This document shows positions 38,201 through 46,896 of a stretch of 64,000 bases of DNA, piece after piece (position 1 is the stretch's first letter; the number at the start of each line of letters is the position of its first letter). The position numbers and the translations under genes were made by a program. This DNA comes from an uncultured Methanobrevibacter sp. GTDB lineage: Archaea > Methanobacteriota > Methanobacteria > Methanobacteriales > Methanobacteriaceae. The DNA is taken from positions 38,136 to 102,135 of the forward strand of contig NZ_CACXNW010000017.1 of assembly GCF_902769175.1 (NCBI RefSeq), in the 5' to 3' direction. Below the pieces are notes generated by a model. The model was not told the origin of the DNA and made no database searches. It was given only the letters and a program-made list of their open reading frames with translations.

Positions 38201-38941
38201 TTATTTAATGTCTTGGTATTTCAATGCATCTTCAAGATTTATTTTGTCTTTGTATAATGCTGACCCGATTACAACTCCCTTTGCACCTGTTGTTTGCAAT
38301 TGCTTTAAGTCATCTAAGCTTGTTACTCCTCCAGAGTATACAACTGGAATGTCTACAGAGTTTACAAGGTCAATTACAGGGTCTACATAGAACCCTCCAA
38401 GCAATCCTTCCACATCAACATTTGTAAACAATATGCTTCCTGCACCAAGATCTTGGAATTCTTTGCTTATTTCAGTTGCAGACTTGTCTATCTTTTCCTG
38501 CCAACCCTTTATGACAACCTTATTGTCTTTGCTGTCAAGGGAAATCATTACTCTTTCACTGCCATATTCCTCAGAGAGTTTGCTTATTGTCTCAGGGTTC
38601 TTGATTCCCATGGTACCAATAATCAATCTATCAATATCAAGGTTTAGGAGTTCCTCTGCATATTCAATGCTTCTTATGCCTCCGCCAAGCTGAATGGGAA
38701 CGCTTACTTCATCAAGTACCTTTTTAATGGTTTCAATGTTTGTTGTGCTTTCAAGTGCACCATCAAGGTCGATAACATGAACAACTTCTGCACCTAAATC
38801 TTCCCATTTTTTAGCTACTTTTTCAGGATTTTCAATAATCACCTGTTCAGTTCCAGGTTCTCCTTGCACTAACTGTACGCATTTTCCGTTTTTAATGTCT
38901 ACAGCAGGCATAATTAACATTTTATTATCTTGAAATGACAT
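38201..38941 (-). CDS. hisA: Phosphoribosylformimino-5-aminoimidazole carboxamide ribotide isomerase
   Basis: 246 residues; AAGGAA precedes ATG 38941. Fourth step of histidine synthesis. (beta/alpha)8 barrel with catalytic Asp in [14 protein letters not shown], phosphate-binding loops LGGGIRS and [11 protein letters not shown], and the terminal [10 protein letters not shown]. No other his gene is nearby. Confidence 0.95.
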   Translation of the reverse strand: MSFQDNKMLIMPAVDIKNGKCVQLVQGEPGTEQVIIENPEKVAKKWEDLGAEVVHVIDLDGALESTTNIETIKKVLDEVSVPIQLGGGIRSIEYAEELLNLDIDRLIIGTMGIKNPETISKLSEEYGSERVMISLDSKDNKVVIKGWQEKIDKSATEISKEFQDLGAGSILFTNVDVEGLLGGFYVDPVIDLVNSVDIPVVYSGGVTSLDDLKQLQTTGAKGVVIGSALYKDKINLEDALKYQDIK

Positions 38942-39160
38942 TTTGATTCCTTTTTAAATCTTTTTTTACTCAATTGATGAAATTTTATATTGAAAAATTT
39001 CTTAAACAAATATAATATTATAATATATATTTTTTTATAGTATTAATTATTTCTTATTTCAATTGATTTTTTTAGCTTAATTATTTCCAATTTTCTTTAA
39101 ATTTTTTTTGAATTTATTTCAATTTTTTCTCAAATTTTTTCTGATTTTAATGGATTTCAC

Positions 39161-39260
39161 CGAAATATTTATATATGATGTAAACTAATTATTACATATG
39201 TAAAGTATTTTTTACAAAAGTAACTAATTTTTTACAAAAGTAAAAAATTCATTACATGCT
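39161..39260 (+). promoter_or_regulatory. Strong BRE/TATA promoter with TTAC-type dyads and no gene directly downstream
   Basis: ACCGAAATATTTATATATG (about 39160-39178) is one of the best promoter matches in the window. Dyads ATGTAA/TTACAT, TTACATATGTAA and two copies of TTACAAAAGTAA follow at 39181-39243. The first intact plus-strand gene begins 600 bp away at 39789. It may drive a long leader or an RNA, or be left over from a lost gene. Confidence 0.5.
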
Positions 39261-39625
39261 TTCTTTCCTCCATAGATAATTATGTTCGTATAATTTTCAA
39301 GAAATTTAGAAAGAGTGCATTGGTTTGAATTTCACTGAAAAGGGGGTATTCCTTTAAAACGTATTTTAATAAACTGAAAGGGATCTCCTTCTCTTTAATC
39401 ATATTTATAATACTAAGAAAGATGTTTCTCTAAAATTATCCCTGTTAAAATCTAAAAAAACTTATCTCACAAATTCATTCTCAACATTTTTCACAACATC
39501 TTTTTTAGTATTTATTTTTTTTTTTTTTTTTTTTTTAACTAATTCCCATATTTTTTAAATCTTTGAATGGGATGTTTTGTGGTATTTTTTTGTTTTTGTA
39601 CTTTTTCAGGTCTTTGTTATGTGGG
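39224..39625 (-). pseudogene. Degraded gene remnant, unrecognised family
   Basis: This stretch is less AT-rich than nearby spacers and reads as protein on the minus strand across several frame changes. Segments are DLKKYKNKKIPQNIPFKDL, KNVENEFVR then a stop, VFLDFNRDNFRETSFLVL, NMIKEKEIPFSLLKYVLKEY and LFSEIQTNALFLNFLKI, and a last NIIIYGGKKACNEFFTFVKN ending at the stop at 39224. The order and codon-like composition suggest a decayed gene of perhaps 130 residues. I do not recognise the family. A 22-T tract interrupts it at 39515-39536. Confidence 0.4.
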
Positions 39626-39731
39626 GTTTAGGGGAATTTATTTTATTTTTATTTTCAAATTTTGAAAAAATAATAAATTTTAAATATTATTTATTACTTA
39701 ATAAAAAAATGTAGTACTAATTCATAAAAAA

Positions 39732-39770
39732 GTATTACTAACATTAACTTTTTATAAAAAAATGTAATAA
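39732..39770 (+). promoter_or_regulatory. GTATTAC-N25-GTAATAA operator upstream of GNAT 1
   Basis: GTATTAC at 39732-39738 and GTAATAA at 39764-39770, separated by exactly 25 bp, with GTAGTAC just upstream (39711). Same half-sites and same spacing as at 41355-41393 before nikA. Confidence 0.6.
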
Positions 39771-39788
39771 CTTTTCTGGTATGATAAT

Positions 39789-40349
39789 ATGAATGTCAAT
39801 ATTAAAGAGTTAGGTAATGATTCAAATGAAATAGAAAATGTTCAAAAATTCTTATTCAAAATGATTAAAAAAGAATTTGGCTATGATTATGTTCCTGAGT
39901 GGCATCAAGATATAGTCAATATGGACGAATATTACATTAATCCAAAAAGAAATGCCTTTTTTGTTGCATATTCTGAAGATGGAGAAATCATAGGAACAAT
40001 AGGCATAAGGGCTTACGATAAAAACTTTGGTCAATTCAAAGGTTTATATTCAAATGAAACCACCTCAAGCATTTGGAGATTATTTGTAGATGAAAGATAC
40101 AGACGCTGTGGTTTGGCATCTAAAATATATGCCATAGCTGAAAATTTTGCAAAGGAAAATGGATTTGAAAATATTTATTTGCATACTCATAGAACTTTGG
40201 ATGGTGCCCTTAAGTATTGGACAAAAATGGGTTTTCTTATCCGATTGGATGAACAGGATGAACTTGAAACTGTTCATATGGATAAGCATATTAAAAAATT
40301 AGAAATTTCACCACAAGCAAGCATTTTAACTTATGCAATTAAGTTATAA
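39789..40349 (+). CDS. GNAT family N-acetyltransferase (paralogue 1 of the nik locus)
   Basis: 186 residues. GNAT fold with GTIGIRAYD, SSIWRLFVDERYRRCGLASKIY (acetyl-CoA pyrophosphate loop, R-x-x-G-x-A) and IYLHTHRTLDGALKYWTKMGF. It aligns along its whole length with the GNAT at 45397 inside the nik operon (shared DEYY, PKR, GIRAYD, ASIWRL/SSIWRL, YLHTHR). Substrate unknown. The operator upstream matches that of nikA, so the two units are probably co-regulated. Only a weak GGT precedes the ATG. Confidence 0.85.
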   Translation: MNVNIKELGNDSNEIENVQKFLFKMIKKEFGYDYVPEWHQDIVNMDEYYINPKRNAFFVAYSEDGEIIGTIGIRAYDKNFGQFKGLYSNETTSSIWRLFVDERYRRCGLASKIYAIAENFAKENGFENIYLHTHRTLDGALKYWTKMGFLIRLDEQDELETVHMDKHIKKLEISPQASILTYAIKL

Positions 40350-40388
40350 AAATTAAAAATAAAAAAAAAAAAAAAAAGTGAATCATAA

Positions 40389-41093
40389 TCAATTATGGGA
40401 ACTTTTTTTTTTTATAAATTTCTGTGTATATGGGCATGCATAAATGCATTTTCCACATACAGTATCTGGTTTTCCCAAGTTTTCTTCAGAAACTATCAAT
40501 GCATACCTTTCACACTTTTTATCATCATAAAAATCGTTTCTTTTCAGCTTATAACTCCAGTTGATTCCACTTATTGCACCACCTGGGCAAGCATCTCTGC
40601 AAATCATGCATTTTCCACATTTTGACTTAAGAACCGGTTCCCCAAAATCCAAAGGTGCATTTGTTAAAACTGATGATAGCCTTAATGCTGATCCATGCTT
40701 TAATGTTGTAAAGAGGGCTGACTTTCCAATCCAGCCAAGTCCTGCACGAGTGGCTATTGTCTTATGAGGCAATTCAAATGAGTTGAATTCGCCAAAATCA
40801 GTTCCCAATCTCTTTTTAGTCTGAGCATAAGCTTTGTATCCATTATCTATTAGATATTCCTCACAAAGCATTCCAAGAGCATCCAATCTAGTATTCAAAT
40901 CTATCAATTCATAAAGATATTCCTTAGTTGGAGCATTTCCCATATTTCTAATAATTTCCTTAGGGTAAGTGATGTAAAAGACAACACCTGAATTCAATCC
41001 TTTCTTTGTTGTAAAATTAGTTATATCTGCAAAGCCTACTTCTGTTGCACCATTTCTTTGCAGATGTTTTTTCAATTCAATAGATAATGGCAT
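40389..41093 (-). CDS. 4Fe-4S protein of the QueG-like family (short form)
   Basis: 234 residues. The core KTIATRAGLGWIGKSALFTT and ALRLSSVLTNAPL match the epoxyqueuosine reductase family; two ferredoxin-like clusters follow (CGKCMICRDACPGG and CGKCIYACPYTQKF). It lacks the full N-terminal cobalamin-binding part, and archaea do not make queuosine, so it is probably a stand-alone electron-transfer protein, perhaps a corrinoid-protein reductase. A TATA (GGTTTAAATATC) about 32 bp before the ATG and no ribosome-binding site suggest a very short leader. Transcribed against the GNAT and nik genes that flank it. Confidence 0.75.
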   Translation of the reverse strand: MPLSIELKKHLQRNGATEVGFADITNFTTKKGLNSGVVFYITYPKEIIRNMGNAPTKEYLYELIDLNTRLDALGMLCEEYLIDNGYKAYAQTKKRLGTDFGEFNSFELPHKTIATRAGLGWIGKSALFTTLKHGSALRLSSVLTNAPLDFGEPVLKSKCGKCMICRDACPGGAISGINWSYKLKRNDFYDDKKCERYALIVSEENLGKPDTVCGKCIYACPYTQKFIKKKSSHN

Positions 41094-41354
41094 GGTCGAA
41101 TATTTGCATTTAATGATATTTAAACCTATTTTAAGTATTATTTTTAGTCATGCCTTAACATTGAAAAAAATCATATTTTTTTTTAAAAAATTTATTAAAT
41201 GTTTGAAAAAAATTAATTTTAATTTATTATTCCTATTTTTATCTAGATTTTTTTATATAATGTTATAGTTTATCAAGTATGCTTGAAAAGTAATAAATAT
41301 CTTTTTATATTTATTATTTCATAATTTTATACAGTATTAAAATAATTGAAGAAA

Positions 41355-41393
41355 GTATTACTAATCTGTCATTTTTTTGCAATAAAGTAATAC
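41355..41393 (+). promoter_or_regulatory. GTATTAC-N25-GTAATAC operator upstream of nikA
   Basis: Perfect inverted half-sites AAAGTATTACT (from 41352) and AGTAATACTTT (to 41396), with 25 bp between the 7-bp cores (32 bp centre to centre, about three helical turns). An additional GTATTA lies 22 bp further up. A TATA-like ATTTTATACAG lies just upstream (about 41326), so the operator covers the transcript start. A NikR-type nickel repressor is a natural candidate, but no regulator gene is present here. Confidence 0.65.
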
Positions 41394-41454
41394 TTTTTTT
41401 ATTTAAAGAGGTAATTCTCATTATTTTAATAGTAATTATTTAAGGTGAAAAATT

Positions 41455-43068
41455 ATGGATAAAAAATTAATTATAGGTGCGGTAGCTGCTATTGTCATTA
41501 TAGCTATTGCTGCTTTTGCTCTTTCAGGAGGAAGCCATGATGACGATCCTACACATTTGACTGTAGCTGCTCACAGTAACATTAAAGAGCCGGAATCAGG
41601 TTTCAACCCACTTACTGGTTGGGGTTGCGGACACCAAAACTATAACCCATTGGTACAAAGCTGTTTATTCAAAACAGATAAAAAGGGAGACATAGTTCCT
41701 GATCTTGCAACCGACTATAAGATTAGTGGTGATGGTTTAACTTGGACTGTAAATGTTAGGGATGATGTAAAATTCTCAGACAACTCTACTTTTGATGCAA
41801 AGGATGTAGCATTTACATTTAATACTGCAAAAGAGACTGAGACTGATTTGGATTTAACTAACCTTAAGAAAGCCACTGCTAAAAATGCTACTTGTGTTGA
41901 ATTTACTTTGGAAGAACCAAGATCTACCTTTATTTATGACTTAAGGTATGTAGGTATTGTACCTGAAGAGTATGACAATGCTACTTATGGAGAACATCCA
42001 ATAGGTACTGGACCATATGTATTAGACCACTGGGATAAAGGTCAACAAGCAATTTTCAAAGTTAATGATAATTTCTATGGTGACAAACCTTACTTCACAC
42101 AAATTACCCTGTTATTCCCTGAAGAAGCTACATGGTTAGAACTTGCAAAATCTGGTGATGTGGATGTAGTTCCTGTAGCAACTTCCGCTTTAAACCAAAC
42201 TGTAGACGGATATCAATTCTATGAAGTATCTGCAGGTAGAGCACAAGGTGTATCCTTCCCTTATCTTGAAGATAATGGTCAAACCACTGAAAGCGGCTGG
42301 AAAATAGGTAATAATGTAACTGCAGATAAAGCAATCAGACAAGCATTGAATGTCGGTGTAAACCGTCAAAAAATGTGTGATGAAGTATTTGCAGGTCATG
42401 CTAAACCTGAATTTACCAGTGTAGATACTAGGGAATACGCAAATGAAGCAGCTAAAGGTACAGATAGTGATGTTGCTAAAGCTAAACAAATCCTTAAAGA
42501 AGGTGGATGGGAAGACACCGATGGTGATGGTATCGTTGAAAAAGATGGTGTAAAAGCATCCTTTGACTTATACTACCCTCCAGATTACCTTGACAGACAA
42601 TCCTTAGCAACTGTATTTGCAGAACAAGCTAAAGAAATAGGCATTGATGTAAAACTCCAAGGTGCTGATTGGGATACCATTTATGCAAACATGTACTCTT
42701 CAGCTGCATTGATGCAACAAACTTCCCCTGACCCATATAAATCCATCTATCAGCAATACCACAGTAAGGCTCCAGATGAATTCTATATGAACCCTGGTTT
42801 ATACAACAATACCTCTTCTGATGCATTAATGGAACAAGCTATGCATGCAAATGACTTCAAAGCCACTGATTCCTTATGGTCTCAATCTGCACTTGTCGGT
42901 GATGGCGGTTGGGGTCCTGCTGGTGACGCTCCATTTGCATGGTTAGTCAACTATGACTACAACTATTTCATAAAGAATGATGTCGATATTGGTGATCAGC
43001 CAGACGGTTTAGGAAATGATGTTTTAATTAATATCTGTGATTGGAAACGTACCAATTCCACAGCTTAA
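41455..43068 (+). CDS. nikA: Nickel/peptide-type ABC transporter substrate-binding protein
   Basis: 537 residues; AAGGTGA precedes ATG 41455. An N-terminal hydrophobic anchor (LIIGAVAAIVIIAIAAFAL), with no lipobox Cys, is followed by an SBP family 5 domain: YNPLVQSCLF, DLATDYKISGDGLTWTVNVRDDVKFSDN, FDAKDVAFTFN, HPIGTGPYVL, ADKAIRQALNVGVNRQKMCDEVFAGHA. The His/Asp-rich stretch after the anchor (GGSHDDDPTHLTVAAH) could bind metal. First gene of an operon with two permeases and two ATPases. Nickel is the likely cargo for a methanogen, but peptide or metallophore uptake cannot be excluded. Confidence 0.85.
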   Translation: MDKKLIIGAVAAIVIIAIAAFALSGGSHDDDPTHLTVAAHSNIKEPESGFNPLTGWGCGHQNYNPLVQSCLFKTDKKGDIVPDLATDYKISGDGLTWTVNVRDDVKFSDNSTFDAKDVAFTFNTAKETETDLDLTNLKKATAKNATCVEFTLEEPRSTFIYDLRYVGIVPEEYDNATYGEHPIGTGPYVLDHWDKGQQAIFKVNDNFYGDKPYFTQITLLFPEEATWLELAKSGDVDVVPVATSALNQTVDGYQFYEVSAGRAQGVSFPYLEDNGQTTESGWKIGNNVTADKAIRQALNVGVNRQKMCDEVFAGHAKPEFTSVDTREYANEAAKGTDSDVAKAKQILKEGGWEDTDGDGIVEKDGVKASFDLYYPPDYLDRQSLATVFAEQAKEIGIDVKLQGADWDTIYANMYSSAALMQQTSPDPYKSIYQQYHSKAPDEFYMNPGLYNNTSSDALMEQAMHANDFKATDSLWSQSALVGDGGWGPAGDAPFAWLVNYDYNYFIKNDVDIGDQPDGLGNDVLINICDWKRTNSTA

Positions 43069-43174
43069 TTTTTCATTTCCTTTTTTATTTTTTTATTAAT
43101 TTATTCTTTTAACTTTTAATTGGGAATAGAAAAAATTTTATTAATTTTATTTGGAAATGATTTTCTTTTCAAAT

Positions 43175-43455
43175 AAGGTTTATTTATTTTAGAAGGGAGT
43201 TTTCTTCTTATAATAAGGTTCTTTTATTTTAGAAGGGAGTTTTCTTCTTATAATAAGGTTCTTTTATTTTAGAAGTGATTTTCTTCTTATATTAAAGTTC
43301 TTTTATTTTAGAAGGGAGTTTTCTTCTTATATTAAAGTTCTTTTATTTTAGAAGTGATTTTCTTCTTTAATAAGGTTCTTTTATTTTAGAAGTGATTTTC
43401 TTCTTATAATAAGGTTCTTTTATTTTAGAAGTGTTTTCTTCTTTAATAAATTCCT
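43175..43455. repeat. Hairpin-bearing tandem repeat, 38-40 bp unit, 7 copies, between nikA and nikB
   Basis: AGAAG...TTTTCTTCTT units begin at 43191, 43231, 43271, 43310, 43350, 43388 and 43427. Each carries a small AGAAG/CTTCT stem, so the nikA-nikB mRNA gap would contain seven hairpins. Confidence 0.85.
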
Positions 43456-43512
43456 TCTTTTAAAATTTAAAGGAATATTTTAGAATTTAAAAAATATGGG
43501 GGTTTATTTTCA

Positions 43513-44502
43513 ATGAATAAACAAAAGGTAGCAAAATATTTTGGTTGGAAATTGGTACGTTTTATCGTATTGATGATTGCAGTTGCAATTTTTAGTTTTG
43601 TATTATTAGATTTATCCCCTATTGACCCAGTTAATGCTTATTTACATGGTGCTGCAGTATCAGAAGCTCAAAGACAAATTTTACAACAGTATTTCGGTAC
43701 AAATGTTCCATTGCCTGAAAAGATTTTCCATTGGCTTATGGATTTGATTCAAGGAAATTTGGGAACTTCCTTAATATATCGTAGACCTGTTATGGATGTA
43801 ATAATCGATAAATTTACCGCTTCTCTTGCTTTAATGGCAATATCATGGATATTAAGTGGTGTCATTGGCTTTGCTTTAGGAGTGGTTTCAGGTAAAAACA
43901 AAGGGTCTTGGATTGATAAGGCTGTAAAGGTTTACTGTTATGCAATTCAATCTGCACCATCCTTTTGGGTAGGTATGCTTGTATTGATGGTATTTTCAGT
44001 TTATCTTGGATTGTTCCCTATTGGATTCGGTGTTCCTATTGGAGTTAGAAGTACTGATGCAACATTTTTAGAGTGGGCTACTAGGCTTGTCCTTCCTACA
44101 TTAACATTAATCCTTGTTGGTCTTGCGCCAATTGCTATGTACACACGTAATGAGTTGATTCAAGTTTTATCCTCTGATTATGTATTGTTTGCAAAATCAA
44201 GAGGTGAGAAAGGTTGGAATTTAGTGAAAGATCATGGTTTAAGAAATATATTGCTTCCTGCAATTACATTGCAATTCCTCTCCTTCAGTGAATTGTTCGG
44301 TGGAGCAGTAATGATAGAGCAGGTTTTCTCATATCCTGGAATTGGACAGACTGCAGTTGCTGCAGGTCTTCAGAATGATGTTCCACTGTTTTTAGGAATT
44401 GTAGTCATCAGTGCAATATTTGTATTTGTAGGTAACTTGCTTGCGGATATTTCCTATTACTTTATAGATCCAAGAATTAAGGAGAATGAGTTCAATGATT
44501 AA
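43513..44502 (+). CDS. nikB: Nickel/peptide-type ABC transporter permease NikB/DppB
   Basis: 329 residues; GGGGGT lies ten bases before ATG 43513. Six membrane segments; the opening VRFIVLMIAVAIFSFVLLDLSPIDP is typical of DppB/NikB, and the EAA loop (ARNELIQVLSSDYVLFAKSRGEKG) contacts the ATPases. Separated from nikA by the hairpin repeat; overlaps nikC by eight bases. Confidence 0.9.
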   Translation: MNKQKVAKYFGWKLVRFIVLMIAVAIFSFVLLDLSPIDPVNAYLHGAAVSEAQRQILQQYFGTNVPLPEKIFHWLMDLIQGNLGTSLIYRRPVMDVIIDKFTASLALMAISWILSGVIGFALGVVSGKNKGSWIDKAVKVYCYAIQSAPSFWVGMLVLMVFSVYLGLFPIGFGVPIGVRSTDATFLEWATRLVLPTLTLILVGLAPIAMYTRNELIQVLSSDYVLFAKSRGEKGWNLVKDHGLRNILLPAITLQFLSFSELFGGAVMIEQVFSYPGIGQTAVAAGLQNDVPLFLGIVVISAIFVFVGNLLADISYYFIDPRIKENEFND

Positions 44503-45349
44503 GAAAAAAGATAATGATAAAGAGCAATGGTTCATATACCATGCAAATCTCAGAACAAAAACTCTTGTAATTATTGGACTCTCCATATTGATTATCCTAA
44601 GCATTTTCATATGTGGTTATTTCATTAGAGATATTCCAACTAACTTTGCAAATGCTAGTCAAATGCCATCATTGGAACATCTTTTCGGAACTGATTGGAT
44701 GGGAAGAGATATGTTCCAAAGAACAATTGCTGGACTTGGATTAAGTATAATGGTAGGTTTCATTGCATCTGTTGTCAGTACAATAATTTCCATTATTTTA
44801 GGATTATTCTCAAGCTTCAACAAGTTTACTGATGAATGTGTTGCAGGAATAATAGACCTGTTCGGATCAATTCCACACATCCTTTTAATCATTCTTGTTT
44901 CAATAATGTTTGGAGGAGGAGTATTAGGTGTAATCATGGGTGTCGGTTTGACACATTGGACACCTCTTGCAAGGGTTTTAAGATCTGAAGTTAAGGAAAT
45001 TATGACAAAAGAGTACATATCTTTGGCAGAAAATCTTGGAAGAAGTAAAGTTTGGATAGCAATCAAACACATTTTCCCATTGATCATTTCTCAAATTATT
45101 GTGGGAGTCATCTTAATGTTCCCTCATGCTATTATGCACGAAGCGGCAATAACATTTTTAGGATTCGGTTTGCCTCCTCATGAACCTGCAATTGGGGTAA
45201 TATTAGCTGAATCAATGCACTACTTATCCTCTGGATATTGGTGGTTGGCATTCTATCCAGGTCTATCCTTGCTATTAGTTGTATTGCTATTTGACTTGAT
45301 TGGAGAAAATGTTGAAAAATTACTCAATCCTGAAACTGCACAAGAATAA
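44495..45349 (+). CDS. nikC: Nickel/peptide-type ABC transporter permease NikC/DppC
   Basis: 284 residues from ATG 44495, inside the nikB stop region (AATGATTAAG); AGGAG at 44479 fits this start better than ATG 44486. Characteristic HLFGTDWMGRDMFQR, five to six membrane segments and the EAA loop SEVKEIMTKEYISLAENLGRSKVW. The translational overlap with nikB implies coupled synthesis of the permease pair. Confidence 0.9.
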   Translation: MIKKKDNDKEQWFIYHANLRTKTLVIIGLSILIILSIFICGYFIRDIPTNFANASQMPSLEHLFGTDWMGRDMFQRTIAGLGLSIMVGFIASVVSTIISIILGLFSSFNKFTDECVAGIIDLFGSIPHILLIILVSIMFGGGVLGVIMGVGLTHWTPLARVLRSEVKEIMTKEYISLAENLGRSKVWIAIKHIFPLIISQIIVGVILMFPHAIMHEAAITFLGFGLPPHEPAIGVILAESMHYLSSGYWWLAFYPGLSLLLVVLLFDLIGENVEKLLNPETAQE

Positions 45350-45396
45350 GAGAAATTTTTATAATTTCTCTTTTTTTTTAATTTTAGGAGGATTAT

Positions 45397-45900
45397 ATGG
45401 ATATAGAGATTAAAGAGATTCAAAATGATGCAGATGAAATAGAAAGGGTTAAAAAATTTTTATATGAGCAAATTAGAATAGTGTATGATATTGGTCCCAC
45501 TCCTAAATTTCACTATGATATTGAAGGACTGGATGAATATTATGTTTTGCCTAAGAGAAGTTGCTTTTTTGCAGCCTATGATGGGGATAAGATAGTTGCA
45601 ACGGCAGGAATTAGGGCATATGATATGGATTTTGAATTCTTTAGAGGAGAGTATACTGAAGACAACACTGCAAGCATTTGGAGATTAATGGTTGATGAAA
45701 ATTATAGGAGAAAGGGTATTGCACGAATTCTTGTAAAACATACCGAAGAGTTCGCTAAAAAAGTAGGTTATAAACAAATTTATCTGCATACTCATAGGTA
45801 TCTTGAGTCTGGATTGCCCTTTTGGAAGTCCCAAGGATTTGTTATAACTGTAGAAGAAGATGACTATGATGAAACAAGTCATATGATAAAGATTATTTAA
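45397..45900 (+). CDS. GNAT family N-acetyltransferase embedded in the nik operon (paralogue 2)
   Basis: 167 residues; TTAGGAGG precedes ATG 45397. Complete GNAT domain with ATAGIRAYD, ASIWRLMVDENYRRKGIARILV and QIYLHTHRYLESGLPFWKSQGF. It lies 47 bp after nikC and 44 bp before nikD on the same strand, so it is part of the operon. Its paralogue (39789) has the same upstream operator as nikA. An enzyme that modifies a nickel ligand or other imported compound would make sense here, but the substrate is unknown. Confidence 0.85.
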   Translation: MDIEIKEIQNDADEIERVKKFLYEQIRIVYDIGPTPKFHYDIEGLDEYYVLPKRSCFFAAYDGDKIVATAGIRAYDMDFEFFRGEYTEDNTASIWRLMVDENYRRKGIARILVKHTEEFAKKVGYKQIYLHTHRYLESGLPFWKSQGFVITVEEDDYDETSHMIKII

Positions 45901-45944
45901 TTATAGGTTGTTAAATTTGAAATTAAAACAATTTAGGTGGTTTA

Positions 45945-46895
45945 ATGGACAAATTATTAGATGTTGAAAATGTTTCAATTTCATTTACACAATATACGAA
46001 GGGATTAAATCAAAGAGATTTGAAAGTCATAACTGATTTGACTTTAGATATAGCTGAAGGTGAAATTTTAGCGGTATTAGGTTCAAGTGGGTCTGGAAAA
46101 AGTTTGCTTGCCCATGCAATATTTGGAATTTTACCTGAAAATGCAAATCTTAATGGAAAAATCAAATTCAAAGGCAAGGAATTGTCTCAAGAGGATAAAG
46201 AGGAGATTAGAGGAAAAGGCATCGTTCTTGTGCCTCAGTCCGTTAACTTCTTGGATCCTTTAATGAAAATATCAGACATTGCAATTGGACATTGCGATAG
46301 CGAGGAAGAGAAAAAGGCAAAGAAAATCAAGCAAAGGAAAATCTTTGAACATTATAATTTAGGTCCGGAAGTGGATGACATGTATCCTTTCCAATTGTCT
46401 GGAGGGATGGCAAGAAGAGTGCTTGTTTCAACTGCACTCCTTGCAGATCCTGACCTTGTTGTAGCAGATGAACCTACTCCTGGACTTGATGAAAAGACTG
46501 TTGAAGAGACATTAAATCACTTTAAGCATATGAAAGAAGATGGAATTGGTGTTCTTTTAATTACACATGATATTCATGCTGCATTGGAAGTGGCAGATAG
46601 GATTGAAATATTCTATTCAGGATATGTAATTGAAATTGCACGCCAAGAAGATTTCGCAGGTAATGGAGAAAACCTGTTGCATCCATATACAAAGTCATTA
46701 TACAAGGCATTGCCTGCTAATGGATTTGAAGTGGTGAAAGGGTATCAGCCATTGCATGGTGAAATAATTAATGGCTGTCCATTTTATGATAGATGTGAAA
46801 TGAAATTTGATAGATGTAAGGAAGAAAGACCTGAATTGATTGATGTTGGCAATAATAAAAAGGTCAGATGTTTCAAATATGAAGAAGGTGCATAA
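45945..46895 (+). CDS. nikD: Nickel/peptide-type ABC transporter ATPase NikD/DppD
   Basis: 316 residues; TAGGTGG precedes ATG 45945. Walker A GSSGSGKS, signature LSGGMARR, Walker B VVADEPT, switch His in LLITHD. The oligopeptide-transporter C-terminal extension is present (HPYTKSLYKALP, GCPFYDRCEMKFDRC...VRC), with the four Cys that hold an Fe-S cluster in this subfamily. SGGMARR replaces the commoner SGGMRQR. Confidence 0.9.
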   Translation: MDKLLDVENVSISFTQYTKGLNQRDLKVITDLTLDIAEGEILAVLGSSGSGKSLLAHAIFGILPENANLNGKIKFKGKELSQEDKEEIRGKGIVLVPQSVNFLDPLMKISDIAIGHCDSEEEKKAKKIKQRKIFEHYNLGPEVDDMYPFQLSGGMARRVLVSTALLADPDLVVADEPTPGLDEKTVEETLNHFKHMKEDGIGVLLITHDIHAALEVADRIEIFYSGYVIEIARQEDFAGNGENLLHPYTKSLYKALPANGFEVVKGYQPLHGEIINGCPFYDRCEMKFDRCKEERPELIDVGNNKKVRCFKYEEGA

Positions 46896-46896
46896 A

